A DNA stretch of 64,000 bases from Hungatella_A sp034142505 (GTDB lineage Bacteria > Bacillota > Clostridia > Lachnospirales > Lachnospiraceae). The position numbers were made by a program, and so were the translations under genes. Shown one piece after another: positions 1-8,282 of the stretch (the first letter of the stretch is position 1; every line of letters starts with the position of its first letter). The notes beneath the pieces were generated by a model. The model ran no database searches. It saw only the letters and a program-made list of their open reading frames with translations, and was not told the origin of the DNA. The stretch is taken from NCBI GenBank assembly GCA_034142505.1, contig JAWZDV010000069.1, forward strand, positions 71,491 to 135,490. Direction: 5' to 3'.

Positions 1-105
1 TGCCTGCTGTGATCAGATTCTTGGGATAGTTCCAGGAAGTACCACGGTAGTTGGAACACACCCGGCACACTAAATAATTATCGTATAGAAGATGGAAGGT
101 GAAAT

Positions 106-546
106 ATGAGAAAATTTAAAAGCAATATATTAAAAGTTTCATTAGCAATGGGTCTGTTACTGTCGAGTTCATTTCCAGCCTATGCGGTTTCTACGGATTC
201 TACCGTAGTAGGTGGCTGGGACGAAGATACAGGGTATTTTGTAAATGCAGATGCCTATAACAAAGCTATGGAGAAAAGAGGTCTTTTACGGTCAGATCCC
301 GTTCATGAAGGAGAAAGGCAGAGGAAGGATCAGAGCGGCAATACTTATTTCCGAGCACATGGCTGGACCAGTTGGCCTGGGGTATATCATTACACGAGAG
401 CAAGAATGGAGACATATGGAGGTAGTATTTTAACAGATTCAGGGCGTAAATGGGGGACAAGCGAAACCCAGGCAACATCACCGTGGCATAAGTTTGATCC
501 AGATGTCAGTGACAGGGCCAGGACATATTATGGTTCCGAGGAATAA
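106..546 (+). CDS. small secreted protein, possible bacteriocin-like
   Basis: A 146-residue protein with a clear Sec signal peptide: positively charged MRKFKSN start, hydrophobic stretch at about residues 9-22, and a likely cut after PAYA (residue 27). The mature part is about 119 residues, rich in Trp, Tyr, Gly and Arg, has no Cys, and contains an HYTRAR segment and a GGSILTDSGRKWG segment. GGAAGGTG precedes the ATG. A terminator follows, then a MacB-like membrane protein. A small secreted Trp/Tyr-rich protein beside a membrane protein recalls lactococcin-972-type loci (precursor plus multi-spanning partner), but the similarity is in layout and a loose C-terminal pattern ending in YY, not in a motif I can confirm. 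No function is assigned. The surrounding DNA is AT-rich compared with the window after 5.7 kb. Confidence 0.75.
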   Translation: MRKFKSNILKVSLAMGLLLSSSFPAYAVSTDSTVVGGWDEDTGYFVNADAYNKAMEKRGLLRSDPVHEGERQRKDQSGNTYFRAHGWTSWPGVYHYTRARMETYGGSILTDSGRKWGTSETQATSPWHKFDPDVSDRARTYYGSEE

Positions 547-590
547 TATTCTATCCTTGAATTTTTAAGTGACTTTATAAATTTTCAAGC

Positions 591-628
591 AAAAATCCGA
601 ATGTGAGAAAATACATTCGGATTTTTGT
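591..628 (+). terminator. intrinsic terminator after the secreted protein
   Basis: The arm AAAAATCCGAATGT (591-604) pairs with ACATTCGGATTTTTG (612-626). The stem ends in a T-run, so it should terminate the 106-546 transcript. Confidence 0.85.
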
Positions 629-679
629 CACATTTACTATAACCTTTACTTAAAGATAATACCTGTGGGAGAAAATAAT

Positions 680-1909
680 ATGATCAAAAGCAGCCGTATT
701 TATAATTTTTTCTTTAAAAACAGTTTTAGCGTTTTATGTATTATGTTACTTACAGTATTTATTTTTATTGTGGGAATAACATTAACCTCTCTTACGATCT
801 CAAAACCAACTTCAGAAAATAAAGAGCATGTTTCGATTGGTGAAAAACGCTATACTTTAATAGACAATTTTCTTGACGCGGATTCCTTTCGTGAGTTTAG
901 GCATAATGATAAAAAGGTAAATATGCTGGGGGATTTTTATAACAAGCTTACAGGCATGGATAATGCTAAATTATTATCTATGTTTAATCAGTCTGTTGTT
1001 ATAGATGATTTTCAGGGGGATGAAAAATTTTATTACCACACAAAGGAATTCCGTGATAAATTCCCAGATGCTGAACTTGCAATAAAGTCAATGCAAATGA
1101 ATCAATTAGCCTTTGAGCACAATAAGTTGAAGGTAAAAAAAGGAAATATGCCTATATGGAATAAGATTAGTTTTAATGATAATACATTTCCTATCTTACT
1201 GGGGTCTTCCTATGAAGGAATATACAATATCGGAGACATTGTTAAGGGGAGTTTTTATACTAAAAATATAAATTTTCAAGTAATTGGGATTTTAGAAGAT
1301 AACACCCAAGTATATTATAAAACTGATCCGGCATATATGTTGGACGAATATATTATTATACCGTATCCAGCAATGGCATGGACAGTCAATCCCAATGATT
1401 TTGTGTTCGAGGGCATCCTGTACTTTGCCTTAGTTAATTCAGATATTGTGATAGATTCCGATGAAAAAAATTTTTTGACTGGTATCCGCGCTATTGCCAA
1501 TTCTACAGGCTTTGTTGATTTTTCTTTAGTCGGCATTGATGATCAGATAATCAAAAACCAAGAATTGATTTTTATGATATCAGAGCATCAACGTCTTATA
1601 GGCTGTATTTTAGTGGTTATGTATATCATACTCACGGCTGTTCTATATTGTCAGCTAAAAGTACACTTAAAGAAGAATGATATTTCAGGTCAACCCGTGT
1701 TTAATGGTCCTTCTGATAGAAAAAAATTTTTTCGTAAATATAGTATGTTTTATGTGATAAGCTTTATACTGTCGTTGGTTCTGCAGTTAAGATTAATTCC
1801 ACGAATATTTTTGGGTGTTTTTGCTGCTGAACTTTTGATTTTAGGTAGTGTGTATCTAATAGTGAGCCTTGCTTATTATAAAATGTTTCTAAAAGAAAAT
1901 ATGAAATAA
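680..1909 (+). CDS. MacB/FtsX-like ABC permease-type membrane protein
   Basis: About 409 residues. One membrane segment lies near the N-terminus (about residues 12-35), followed by a large extracellular domain of about 260 residues and three membrane segments near the C-terminus (about 295-320, 345-365 and 370-395). The middle contains ILLGSSYEGIYNIGD followed by FQVIGILEDNT, the LGxxxxxxYxxGD ... VIGIL pattern of the MacB-type periplasmic core domain. GGGAG sits 8 nt before the ATG at 680; an in-frame GTG at 665 would include that site, so I chose 680. No ATPase gene is visible alongside, so this is either a permease whose ATPase lies elsewhere or a stand-alone derivative such as an immunity protein for the 106-546 product. 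Family placement is fairly secure; role is unknown. Confidence 0.7.
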   Translation: MIKSSRIYNFFFKNSFSVLCIMLLTVFIFIVGITLTSLTISKPTSENKEHVSIGEKRYTLIDNFLDADSFREFRHNDKKVNMLGDFYNKLTGMDNAKLLSMFNQSVVIDDFQGDEKFYYHTKEFRDKFPDAELAIKSMQMNQLAFEHNKLKVKKGNMPIWNKISFNDNTFPILLGSSYEGIYNIGDIVKGSFYTKNINFQVIGILEDNTQVYYKTDPAYMLDEYIIIPYPAMAWTVNPNDFVFEGILYFALVNSDIVIDSDEKNFLTGIRAIANSTGFVDFSLVGIDDQIIKNQELIFMISEHQRLIGCILVVMYIILTAVLYCQLKVHLKKNDISGQPVFNGPSDRKKFFRKYSMFYVISFILSLVLQLRLIPRIFLGVFAAELLILGSVYLIVSLAYYKMFLKENMK

Positions 1910-1913
1910 GAAC

Positions 1914-1940
1914 TGCTTATTTTAGGGTTTTAAATAAGCA
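1914..1940 (+). terminator. hairpin after the permease-like gene
   Basis: TGCTTATTT (1914-1922) is complementary to AAATAAGCA (1932-1940), just after the stop codon. There is no clean T-run after it, so termination is likely but weak. Confidence 0.4.
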
Positions 1941-2006
1941 CAAAGTACCATTAAAAATTTAATAAAATGTTAATGTGTATGCTGTTTCCAATCCGTGAGG
2001 TTAATT

Positions 2007-2027
2007 CCTTTTTTATAAAAAAAGGAG
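2007..2027 (+). promoter_or_regulatory. hairpin burying the ribosome site of the sigma gene
   Basis: CCTTTTTT (2007-2014) pairs with AAAAAAGG (2018-2025) around a 3-nt loop. The 3' arm is the ribosome-binding site AAAGGAG (2021-2027) of the sigma gene starting at 2034. Folded, it would hide the Shine-Dalgarno sequence. The stem is mostly A-U, so it could respond to temperature, an RNA-binding protein or translation. Confidence 0.5.
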
Positions 2028-2033
2028 TTACAC

Positions 2034-2576
2034 ATGGAAAGGGACAAATTATGCAGTAAAATTAGGGATTATAAAAATGGCAATCGGATTGCATTAAATG
2101 AGATTATCAGTCAAATGACACCATTGGTTAAAAAATTTGCACGAAAATGTTTTTTTATGGAATACGATGATGCCTTTCAAGAATTTTCAATGGTGTTAAT
2201 TGAGGCAGTCTCTAAAATCCGTACATATGAAAATGACGGTCAGTGTATTGTCTATATTAACACCTGTTTTAAAAACAAATACTGTTTGTTATGTAAAAAC
2301 TATTATATCTATAAAGAGATTGAAGAGTTATACGAAAACAAAGATATCCCGTCACAGATAGAGTGTTTTAGCGATATCATTTTTATTATTGATATAAGCC
2401 GATATATTAACCAGATAGAATGTGATAGCCATAAAAAAATTGCAGAGCTGTACCTTGTGGAAGGAAAAAGTGATCGGGAGATATCGGAGACCCTCTGTAT
2501 TTCCAGGCAATATGTTAACAGGGTACGAAGAAGATTGCTCAATGATCTGCGGACAGAATACTTTATGCAAAAATAG
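2034..2576 (+). CDS. small sigma-70-type factor, UviA/TcdR-like
   Basis: A 180-residue protein with two recognisable parts. Residues about 10-90 resemble sigma region 2, with the DDAFQEFSMVLIEAV helix typical of the core-binding helix. Residues about 130-175 resemble sigma region 4, with an HTH reading KSDREISETLCISRQYVNRV. There is no region 3 or region 1, and the length fits small clostridial alternative sigma factors (UviA, TcdR, BotR group) or ECF-like factors. It converges on a lysin gene and shares the locus with a UviB-type holin, so its likely targets are the holin and lysin promoters; a TTTACA motif lies upstream of the lysin (minus-strand reading, 5257-5262). Its ribosome site is in a hairpin (2007-2027). 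Sigma-factor nature is confident; the UviA assignment is inference from context. Confidence 0.8.
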   Translation: MERDKLCSKIRDYKNGNRIALNEIISQMTPLVKKFARKCFFMEYDDAFQEFSMVLIEAVSKIRTYENDGQCIVYINTCFKNKYCLLCKNYYIYKEIEELYENKDIPSQIECFSDIIFIIDISRYINQIECDSHKKIAELYLVEGKSDREISETLCISRQYVNRVRRRLLNDLRTEYFMQK

Positions 2577-2579
2577 TTA

Positions 2580-2606
2580 GGGCGGTTCCATTATCGGAAA
2601 CCGCCC
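2580..2606. terminator. terminator between converging genes
   Basis: GGGCGGTT pairs with AACCGCCC around a short loop. It lies in the 38 bp between the stop codons of the sigma gene (plus) and the lysin gene (minus) and can serve both directions, though T-runs are short. Confidence 0.6.
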
Positions 2607-2614
2607 ACTATTTA

Positions 2615-5188
2615 TTATGCTACTATTGCCACTTTAGCTGCGGCTCCCAGTACAGCTTTAGTTGCTGCAATGAGCCCGCTGATACCACCTGCAAGCAATA
2701 GTGCTTTAAATGCTATTGCAAGTCCGATAACCGCAGCTACACCTACCACCACATTAATTTCTTTACGATATTCGGTTACGAATTCCTCGACAAGTTCAAA
2801 AAAACGTGCTCCTGCAGAGTCATCTGATTTCAAACAAAGTGTGTATTTGAAAACAAAATTAACAGGTGGATACCCATCGGCAATTTGTACTTCTTTTTTA
2901 ACCGCATATGAAATATAAAACCAGGTTCCATCTGCCTCTGTTCTGATTCCGCTTGCTACGACAGACGCACCAGTATCGAGAGACATATTGATATCGAAAA
3001 CAATATCTGCCAAACTCTGGGCATCTTCAAGTCCTGATTCCTCAAAAGTAAGTGTAAGAGCTTCTGAAAGAGCAATCTCCTGGGACATTGCAATACCGCC
3101 CTCCACATCGAAGGTAACAGCATTCGGATTATTGATGCTGTTGTCAAAGATAGTTGTATCAGCACTTGCCTCAACAAGGGCTTTGCCATTAGGAGGCATG
3201 GGGATTGTAGCTTCGTAATTCAAAGTAATCTGCTCAGAGGGAAGTATGATATAACATGCATCCAGGAACTCCCTATAATGATCAACCAAAATTTCATTGA
3301 TTTCTTCCTCTGTCGGAGGGGCAGGAAGTTCAATGGCTTCTCCTCCATTATCGCCATAACCATCTATCGTGGAATGATTGCGGTTATAAGTTCTTTGTTC
3401 CACCGCGTCTATTGTGGTATTTCCTTCAATCGTGGTGACATAATTTTCATCTCCATCAACGACAATCCCAGTATGAGCCACCCGGCCCAGTTCATCGTTG
3501 TAGAAGAAAATGACATCGCCTTTTTTGGGAATATAACCGCTGTTTCTCTTGTGATATTTCTGGCGGTTCTTGTACCATGTCATTCCAGACGGACACCATG
3601 CAAATTTGGGCACAAGGGTGTCGAGAACGCCTGCCTGGTATGCACAGTAAGAAACAAACATGGCACACCACGGACTTCTATTCATCTCATACCACTGTCC
3701 ATAAGGCGTGATGTTATTTGCATTGTCTTCTGCAAATCCCCAGGCCAGCTCATGTTTTACCACATTCAGCAGTTTTTCTACACCGGTTCCTGGCACGTCA
3801 ACCCGGTAAACTTCAAACAACTTTCTCCATGTGCCTCCGCCAACAATTCCGTCAGCTTCCAATCCATGCGTTGTCTGGAATGAGAGTGCAGCATTATGGG
3901 TTTCCTGTGAGAAAATACCATCAATCGGAATCTGGTAGCCCAATTCATTGAAAAGCCTCTGAAGGTAACGGGTCAAAGAACCATTAGAACCTAATTTCAA
4001 GGTAGAGGAAACTGTCCCGCCGCCTGCGGTTCCACCCAAAAGCAGAGCTTTAGTGGCATTGCCGATCATGCCGTCTGCTACCAGGTTATGATCTGTCTGG
4101 AACTGTAATACTGAGTTATAAACTTTTTCAGTTGCAATTCCATCTACAAATCCTACATCATAACCGCGGTTAACAAGTGCAGTTTGAAGCGGCCGGATTT
4201 CATCACGCATCTTTTCCCAGGTAACTGTATCAACCATTCCGTCAGCTGTCAGCCCTTTGCGGGTTTTGTAGCGGTCAACTGCAGATTTAGTTCCCGGTCC
4301 GTAAACTCCGTCCGTACCGTTTGGGTTGATACAACTGATTCTTAGCGCATACTGGAAATATAAAACTCTGGGTCCCCTGGACCCTGTTTTTAATGGCAAT
4401 GCGTCGGTAGCGCCGTCTTCCACATCACTGAATAAAAGCTCATAAGTGGCAGGTCCTACCTGTCCATCGGCTGTAAGCCAGTTAGCCTCCTGGTATTTTT
4501 TTATTGTCTCAACCAACGCGGAGGTTGCCAATCCATCAACAATCGCAATACTGTAATTTCGTTCAAGCAGACGGCTCTGGATATCCGTAATTTGTCCTTT
4601 TAAAGTATTCCAGGTTGTGGTGTCTGCAATCCCGTTGTCCGTAATTCCGTATTTTGCCTGAAATTTTTTTACTGCCTCCGCAGTTCCGGAACCAAAAACT
4701 CCGTCCAGCGCGCCTGGACTACAGCACAAGATTCTAAGTCCGTACTGAAGGTAAAGAACGTAGTCTCCCCTGTCCCCAATCGACAAAGGCAGCATGGATT
4801 CATCGCCGCCCCCCTGATCTTCATTAAACAGCCTTGCGCGGGTCGCGGCCCCTACCATGCCATCTGCTGTTAGATCCCTGCTGCTCTGGAAACGAATGAC
4901 TGCGTTATAGGTACTGTCCTTTGCAATACCGGTAATGGCTCCGGTATAGAACCCTTTGTTTTTTAATGCCTGCTGGATTGGTTTGATTTCTGCAAGCAGA
5001 CAATTCCAGGTATCATTGCCAACAATTCCGTCAACTGTCAATCCCCACTCTTCCTGGAATTTCTCCACGGCGGCCTGTGTTCCGGGACCAAATGCTGAAT
5101 CAATACTGCCTGGATTACAGCACATAATTTTAAGACCCTGCTGTAAATATTTTACCTGAATTCCTGTGTCTCCATTTTTTAGTAACAT
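2615..5188 (-). CDS. CHAP-domain lysin/bacteriocin with seven PG-binding units
   Basis: 857 residues from the ATG at 5188, chosen because GGAGGA lies 6 nt upstream; the in-frame TTG at 5206 would include that site. Residues about 1-395 are three tandem copies of a roughly 130-residue block, each holding two PG_binding_1 units (motifs such as GPGTQAAVEKFQ and LTADGMVG), followed by a seventh unit to about 465. A CHAP amidase/endopeptidase domain follows (about 475-610) with catalytic Cys in PWCAMFVSYC and His in VAHTGIV. The last 240 residues are unrecognised and end in a hydrophobic tail (about 805-857, alternating Gly/Ala/Ile/Val). There is no signal peptide, so export would depend on the neighbouring holin. 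It cuts peptidoglycan and is either a lysin releasing a cargo or itself a large bacteriocin; the hydrophobic tail is unusual for a plain endolysin. Confidence 0.85.
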   Translation of the reverse strand: MLLKNGDTGIQVKYLQQGLKIMCCNPGSIDSAFGPGTQAAVEKFQEEWGLTVDGIVGNDTWNCLLAEIKPIQQALKNKGFYTGAITGIAKDSTYNAVIRFQSSRDLTADGMVGAATRARLFNEDQGGGDESMLPLSIGDRGDYVLYLQYGLRILCCSPGALDGVFGSGTAEAVKKFQAKYGITDNGIADTTTWNTLKGQITDIQSRLLERNYSIAIVDGLATSALVETIKKYQEANWLTADGQVGPATYELLFSDVEDGATDALPLKTGSRGPRVLYFQYALRISCINPNGTDGVYGPGTKSAVDRYKTRKGLTADGMVDTVTWEKMRDEIRPLQTALVNRGYDVGFVDGIATEKVYNSVLQFQTDHNLVADGMIGNATKALLLGGTAGGGTVSSTLKLGSNGSLTRYLQRLFNELGYQIPIDGIFSQETHNAALSFQTTHGLEADGIVGGGTWRKLFEVYRVDVPGTGVEKLLNVVKHELAWGFAEDNANNITPYGQWYEMNRSPWCAMFVSYCAYQAGVLDTLVPKFAWCPSGMTWYKNRQKYHKRNSGYIPKKGDVIFFYNDELGRVAHTGIVVDGDENYVTTIEGNTTIDAVEQRTYNRNHSTIDGYGDNGGEAIELPAPPTEEEINEILVDHYREFLDACYIILPSEQITLNYEATIPMPPNGKALVEASADTTIFDNSINNPNAVTFDVEGGIAMSQEIALSEALTLTFEESGLEDAQSLADIVFDINMSLDTGASVVASGIRTEADGTWFYISYAVKKEVQIADGYPPVNFVFKYTLCLKSDDSAGARFFELVEEFVTEYRKEINVVVGVAAVIGLAIAFKALLLAGGISGLIAATKAVLGAAAKVAIVA

Positions 5189-5324
5189 AAAACGTCCTCC
5201 ATTCAAATTATTTGAATTTGCAAATTCATATAATAAAAAATAAAAAGGACGTTATTTGTAAACCGAAGTTTAATAAAACAATGTGGTTGGATTAGAAAAT
5301 CGCAAAGAGAGCCGTTTTAATTCG

Positions 5325-5558
5325 CTAATCGGACTTTTCTTTGAGGACAGCTTGAATAGTATCGAGTTTTTCATTTACTGTATTTACGATGGAAAGCTTT
5401 ACCGTAAGCTGTGTCAATAGTTCCTGGTACTTTCGTTCACGGGCTTCCTGTAATTCGTCTAACTTGTCATTCTTTTTTATGGTATATAGCAGCAGAAAAA
5501 CAAATAATACTGCCCAAATTCCCTGGGACTGCACCAGATTGACGATTAATTCTTCCAA
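5325..5558 (-). CDS. BhlA/UviB-family holin-like protein
   Basis: 77 residues with one N-terminal membrane segment (about residues 10-28, GIWAVLFVFLLLYTIKK) followed by a charged amphipathic region. WAVLFVFLLLYTIKKNDK is the hallmark layout of the BhlA/UviB holin family (UviB of C. perfringens bacteriocin plasmids, BhlA of Bacillus). The start is TTG at 5558, with AAAGGAG 10 nt upstream. It is the first gene of a minus-strand pair, 136 bp before the lysin gene, and should make the membrane permeable so the signal-less lysin/bacteriocin can leave the cell. Confidence 0.85.
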   Translation of the reverse strand: MEELIVNLVQSQGIWAVLFVFLLLYTIKKNDKLDELQEARERKYQELLTQLTVKLSIVNTVNEKLDTIQAVLKEKSD

Positions 5559-5749
5559 TATTCAACATCTCCTTTCTGTAAGTTTATAATCTAATAAGAG
5601 CAAAAATATAGATTATGGAAACCGTACATGAAATTATTTAAGAGAAAAAATATTAGCTGAATATAACATCACTGGTGATCTGATGGCAGTGCCTGATTAT
5701 TACCACCTGCCTGCCCCATTAAATTTCTATTAATTATAGGGATAGGGTC

Positions 5750-5778
5750 TTGCTATTTTATGTATTATCCGGTATGAT
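5750..5778 (+). promoter_or_regulatory. sigma-A promoter of leader peptide 1
   Basis: TTGCTA (5750-5755) and TATGAT (5773-5778) are 17 bp apart. Transcription would start near 5785, about 22 nt before the leader ATG, leaving no room for an aptamer ahead of the peptide. Confidence 0.7.
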
Positions 5779-5806
5779 AAGACAAATTTTGAAAATAGAG
5801 GACTTT

Positions 5807-5971
5807 ATGGACACCGCCATGGATGACGCTGCCCGGTTACCCGATTTAAGTGTATATCTTATGACATTATATACGCGCGGCCTGCGTCTTTTTGAGATGC
5901 TGGGTCGCGCTTTTTCTCTGTTTTCCGGTAACAAGGGGATGAATTTACAAACAACAAGGAGACGCTTATGA
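5807..5971 (+). CDS. leader peptide 1 (MDxAxxDAA type)
   Basis: A 54-codon frame starting MDTAMDDAARLPD, preceded by AGAGGA. It contains the GACGCTGCCC core shared by five leaders in the window. The frame continues through the terminator at 5875-5915 and its TGA overlaps the ATG of the next gene (ATGA at 5968-5971), so the two are translationally coupled. An upstream in-frame TTG at 5750 is inside the promoter and is not used. The likely role is attenuation of the 742-residue membrane protein: ribosomes that finish the leader would break the terminator, ribosomes that stall or drop off at the Asp-rich start would let it form. The mechanism is inference. Confidence 0.65.
   Translation: MDTAMDDAARLPDLSVYLMTLYTRGLRLFEMLGRAFSLFSGNKGMNLQTTRRRL
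5875..5915 (+). terminator. attenuator terminator inside leader 1
   Basis: GCGCGGCCTGCGTCT (5875-5889) pairs, with G-U pairs and one bulge, with AGATGCTGGGTCGCGC (5895-5910), followed by TTTTT. It lies between the leader start and the 5968 gene. Confidence 0.75.
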
Positions 5972-8196
5972 AGAGAAGCAGGCTATGGCTCTTATTTCCC
6001 ATACTGTCAGTATTTATGATTATTTTTGCTTTCTGGCTTTCACGTCAGGAAGGGAGCTACAAACAGACCATAGAGCTTTCATTTGAACCTGTCCAGGATA
6101 CGTTCACAATAGAGCTTCAGGCCGAAGAAAAATATATGGAGCCTCATGTGAGCCATGGGGACGCAGAGTTAATGTGGGAAAGTGCAACGGGAAATGGGAA
6201 AAGCTATTTAAGAATGAAAGGAAAACTCCCGGAGCATCGGCTTGGAAAGCCTGTTGCGCTGCGTATCGAGAGCGACTCAGGAAATAGAATCAGGGAAATG
6301 GAAATACTGTCCGTCAGCGGGATATCTGCGGCCGGCTGCCATATTGATGTGGTGAAAGACGATACCTGGCCGCTCTATGTTGGTTTTTCCATCGCCTTAA
6401 TTGCCGCCATGGCGGTTTTGCTGGCCGGAAGCTTTGGAGTGATAAAGAAGAGGAAGAAGTTTGCTTATGCGTTAGAACTGGCGGAGGGATTGAGGGATGA
6501 TCCGTCAGCCGGGGACTGTTTTAAGGAGGGACAAAGATACTTTCTTGCAGTTGAGAGAATGTGTATTGTGGATACTCTATCGGGGATGCTTTTCGTATGG
6601 ATTTCGGTCCTGTGGGTTTACCGGCGGTCTTACAGTCCGGGCTGGTCTCGGGCAATCAGCTGGTTTCTGCTTGCAATGGCCGCATTTTTCATAATTACTT
6701 ATTTTCTTCGGATTTACAGAAACCGGATAATGCTGCGCCCGCTGCTCTGCGAAAACCGTCCTTTAAGCGCTTCTGCGGCCTGTCTGCTGTCTGGAATCAA
6801 TGGAATCGGAAATATGAAGGAACGGGCGATTTCCTTGCACAATGCCGCGGTGGGATTATACCGCAGCGGCCGGGTCAGAGAGGCTCTGACACTGGAAGAT
6901 CTGGCATGGAAGCTGGCAGGAAAGCATAAAGGCGCCATGCTCTGTTTCCTGCACAGCGATCTGCGCAGCGCCTGCCTGCGCTGTTTGGGAGAAGAACAAG
7001 CGGCTGAAAGAGAAGAACTAAAGCTGGAGATTATGCTTGAGGAGACGCCGTGGCTCTGTAAGAATAAAGATATTCAGATGCGTTCACTGTCCGCAAAGAT
7101 TCGCGGTCTGATAAGTGGAGGTGATTTGGAGCAGGCTGAAATAGAAGGGAACTATTATTTAGACCGCTGCCACAATGATTACCACCGCCTTCCTATGTTG
7201 GCTATGATAGCAGAGGTGAAGGAAATGCTTGAAAAGCCCCTGGAAGCGGCTGACTTGCGGAAACGTCTGCTCAGTTACAGTCCTGAAAATCATGAGGTCT
7301 TAAAGGCTATGGCCTACGGACCCTGCACTTATTCATATACCAGGCTGAAGGCGCATGACTTTACCGGAATTATATTACGAGCGGCTTATGTGCTGGCTGT
7401 CATGTTCTTTCTGTTTCAACTGGCAGACGGGGCAACTCACTCCAAAGGACAGGAAGACAGTCCTGTTTACACAGAAACGGAAATGTCCTCGTCTGCCGGG
7501 ATAGACAACCGGGAAACTACACCGTCTGCTCTGAAAGAAACGGCGTCCGGGGAACCTGCGGAATCCTTAGTTAGAAAGGCGGCGGATTTTTCCATCACCT
7601 ACCCGGAGAACTGGGACGGACTCTATGTTGAGAAGCCTTTGGAAGGGGGCGGAATTTCAGTTTTCCAAAAAAGTTCTTTTGAACAGAACGGGGACGGGCT
7701 GCTGTTCTCGATCCGTATTTTTAATAATGGTGATTATGTGAATGAACCAGACTATGAGATCTTAGGCTATGACGGAGCGAATGTATATGCTATGAGCTTG
7801 CCTACGGATGTGACCTTTCTTTTAGAAAATGAACAGGTACAGCATGAGTATGAACAAATGGTGTGGGACATTGAACCGGTTAAGTACAGCTTTCGCATAG
7901 ATTCCGATTCAGCCCGGTATGACGGCAGCGAATTTATATTTCCAAACAGCAGCGATGCCGCTCTGAACGAGGCTAATTTGCTGAATTTATCCGCGCAAAG
8001 GCTGCGGATTGCGAAAAACGAGATTTACGCGCGGCACGGGAGGCGCTTTACGGATATGGAACTGCAGCAATATTTTAATAGTTGTAGTTGGTATGAGGGT
8101 AAAATTGAGCCTTCTGAGTTTACAGACGACCTTTTAAACGAACTGGAGAAGAAGAATGTACAGTTGATTCAGAAGCAGCAGGAACGTATGGAGTAG
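5968..8196 (+). CDS. YARHG-domain multi-spanning membrane protein
   Basis: 742 residues. Membrane segments are near residues 7-25, 132-155, 205-225, 230-250 and 465-485. A helical, TPR-like soluble region of about 200 residues lies between the fourth and fifth. After a low-complexity Ser/Thr/Glu linker (about 490-535) comes an outer domain of about 200 residues that ends in a YARHG motif (IYARHGRRFTDMELQQYF), a short domain found on extracellular parts of Gram-positive proteins. AAGGAG precedes the ATG, which overlaps the stop of leader peptide 1. No enzymatic residues are recognised. Since it shares a leader type with ion and envelope genes, a role in envelope or ion homeostasis is plausible but unproven. 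Confidence 0.75.
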   Translation: MKRSRLWLLFPILSVFMIIFAFWLSRQEGSYKQTIELSFEPVQDTFTIELQAEEKYMEPHVSHGDAELMWESATGNGKSYLRMKGKLPEHRLGKPVALRIESDSGNRIREMEILSVSGISAAGCHIDVVKDDTWPLYVGFSIALIAAMAVLLAGSFGVIKKRKKFAYALELAEGLRDDPSAGDCFKEGQRYFLAVERMCIVDTLSGMLFVWISVLWVYRRSYSPGWSRAISWFLLAMAAFFIITYFLRIYRNRIMLRPLLCENRPLSASAACLLSGINGIGNMKERAISLHNAAVGLYRSGRVREALTLEDLAWKLAGKHKGAMLCFLHSDLRSACLRCLGEEQAAEREELKLEIMLEETPWLCKNKDIQMRSLSAKIRGLISGGDLEQAEIEGNYYLDRCHNDYHRLPMLAMIAEVKEMLEKPLEAADLRKRLLSYSPENHEVLKAMAYGPCTYSYTRLKAHDFTGIILRAAYVLAVMFFLFQLADGATHSKGQEDSPVYTETEMSSSAGIDNRETTPSALKETASGEPAESLVRKAADFSITYPENWDGLYVEKPLEGGGISVFQKSSFEQNGDGLLFSIRIFNNGDYVNEPDYEILGYDGANVYAMSLPTDVTFLLENEQVQHEYEQMVWDIEPVKYSFRIDSDSARYDGSEFIFPNSSDAALNEANLLNLSAQRLRIAKNEIYARHGRRFTDMELQQYFNSCSWYEGKIEPSEFTDDLLNELEKKNVQLIQKQQERME

Positions 8197-8282
8197 CGGA
8201 TAGTTATAAGAAAATATCAAATCTACAGTAGGCGCTATTTCATAAAATAAATAAGCATGGGAATATACAAAAAGGAGTTTCT

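Noticed and set aside
1..73. Open frame from the window edge ending at 73, with a small inverted repeat
   Set aside because: Too short to tell from chance; the GTTCCA/TGGAAC repeat has no T-run.
3278..3883. 201-codon plus-strand frame opposite the lysin gene
   Set aside because: Lies wholly antisense to a well-supported gene with repeat-rich coding sequence and has no ribosome site.
2615..4200. Tandem DNA repeats resembling a CRISPR-like array
   Set aside because: They are about 390-bp coding repeats of the PG-binding units, not short regular repeats with spacers.
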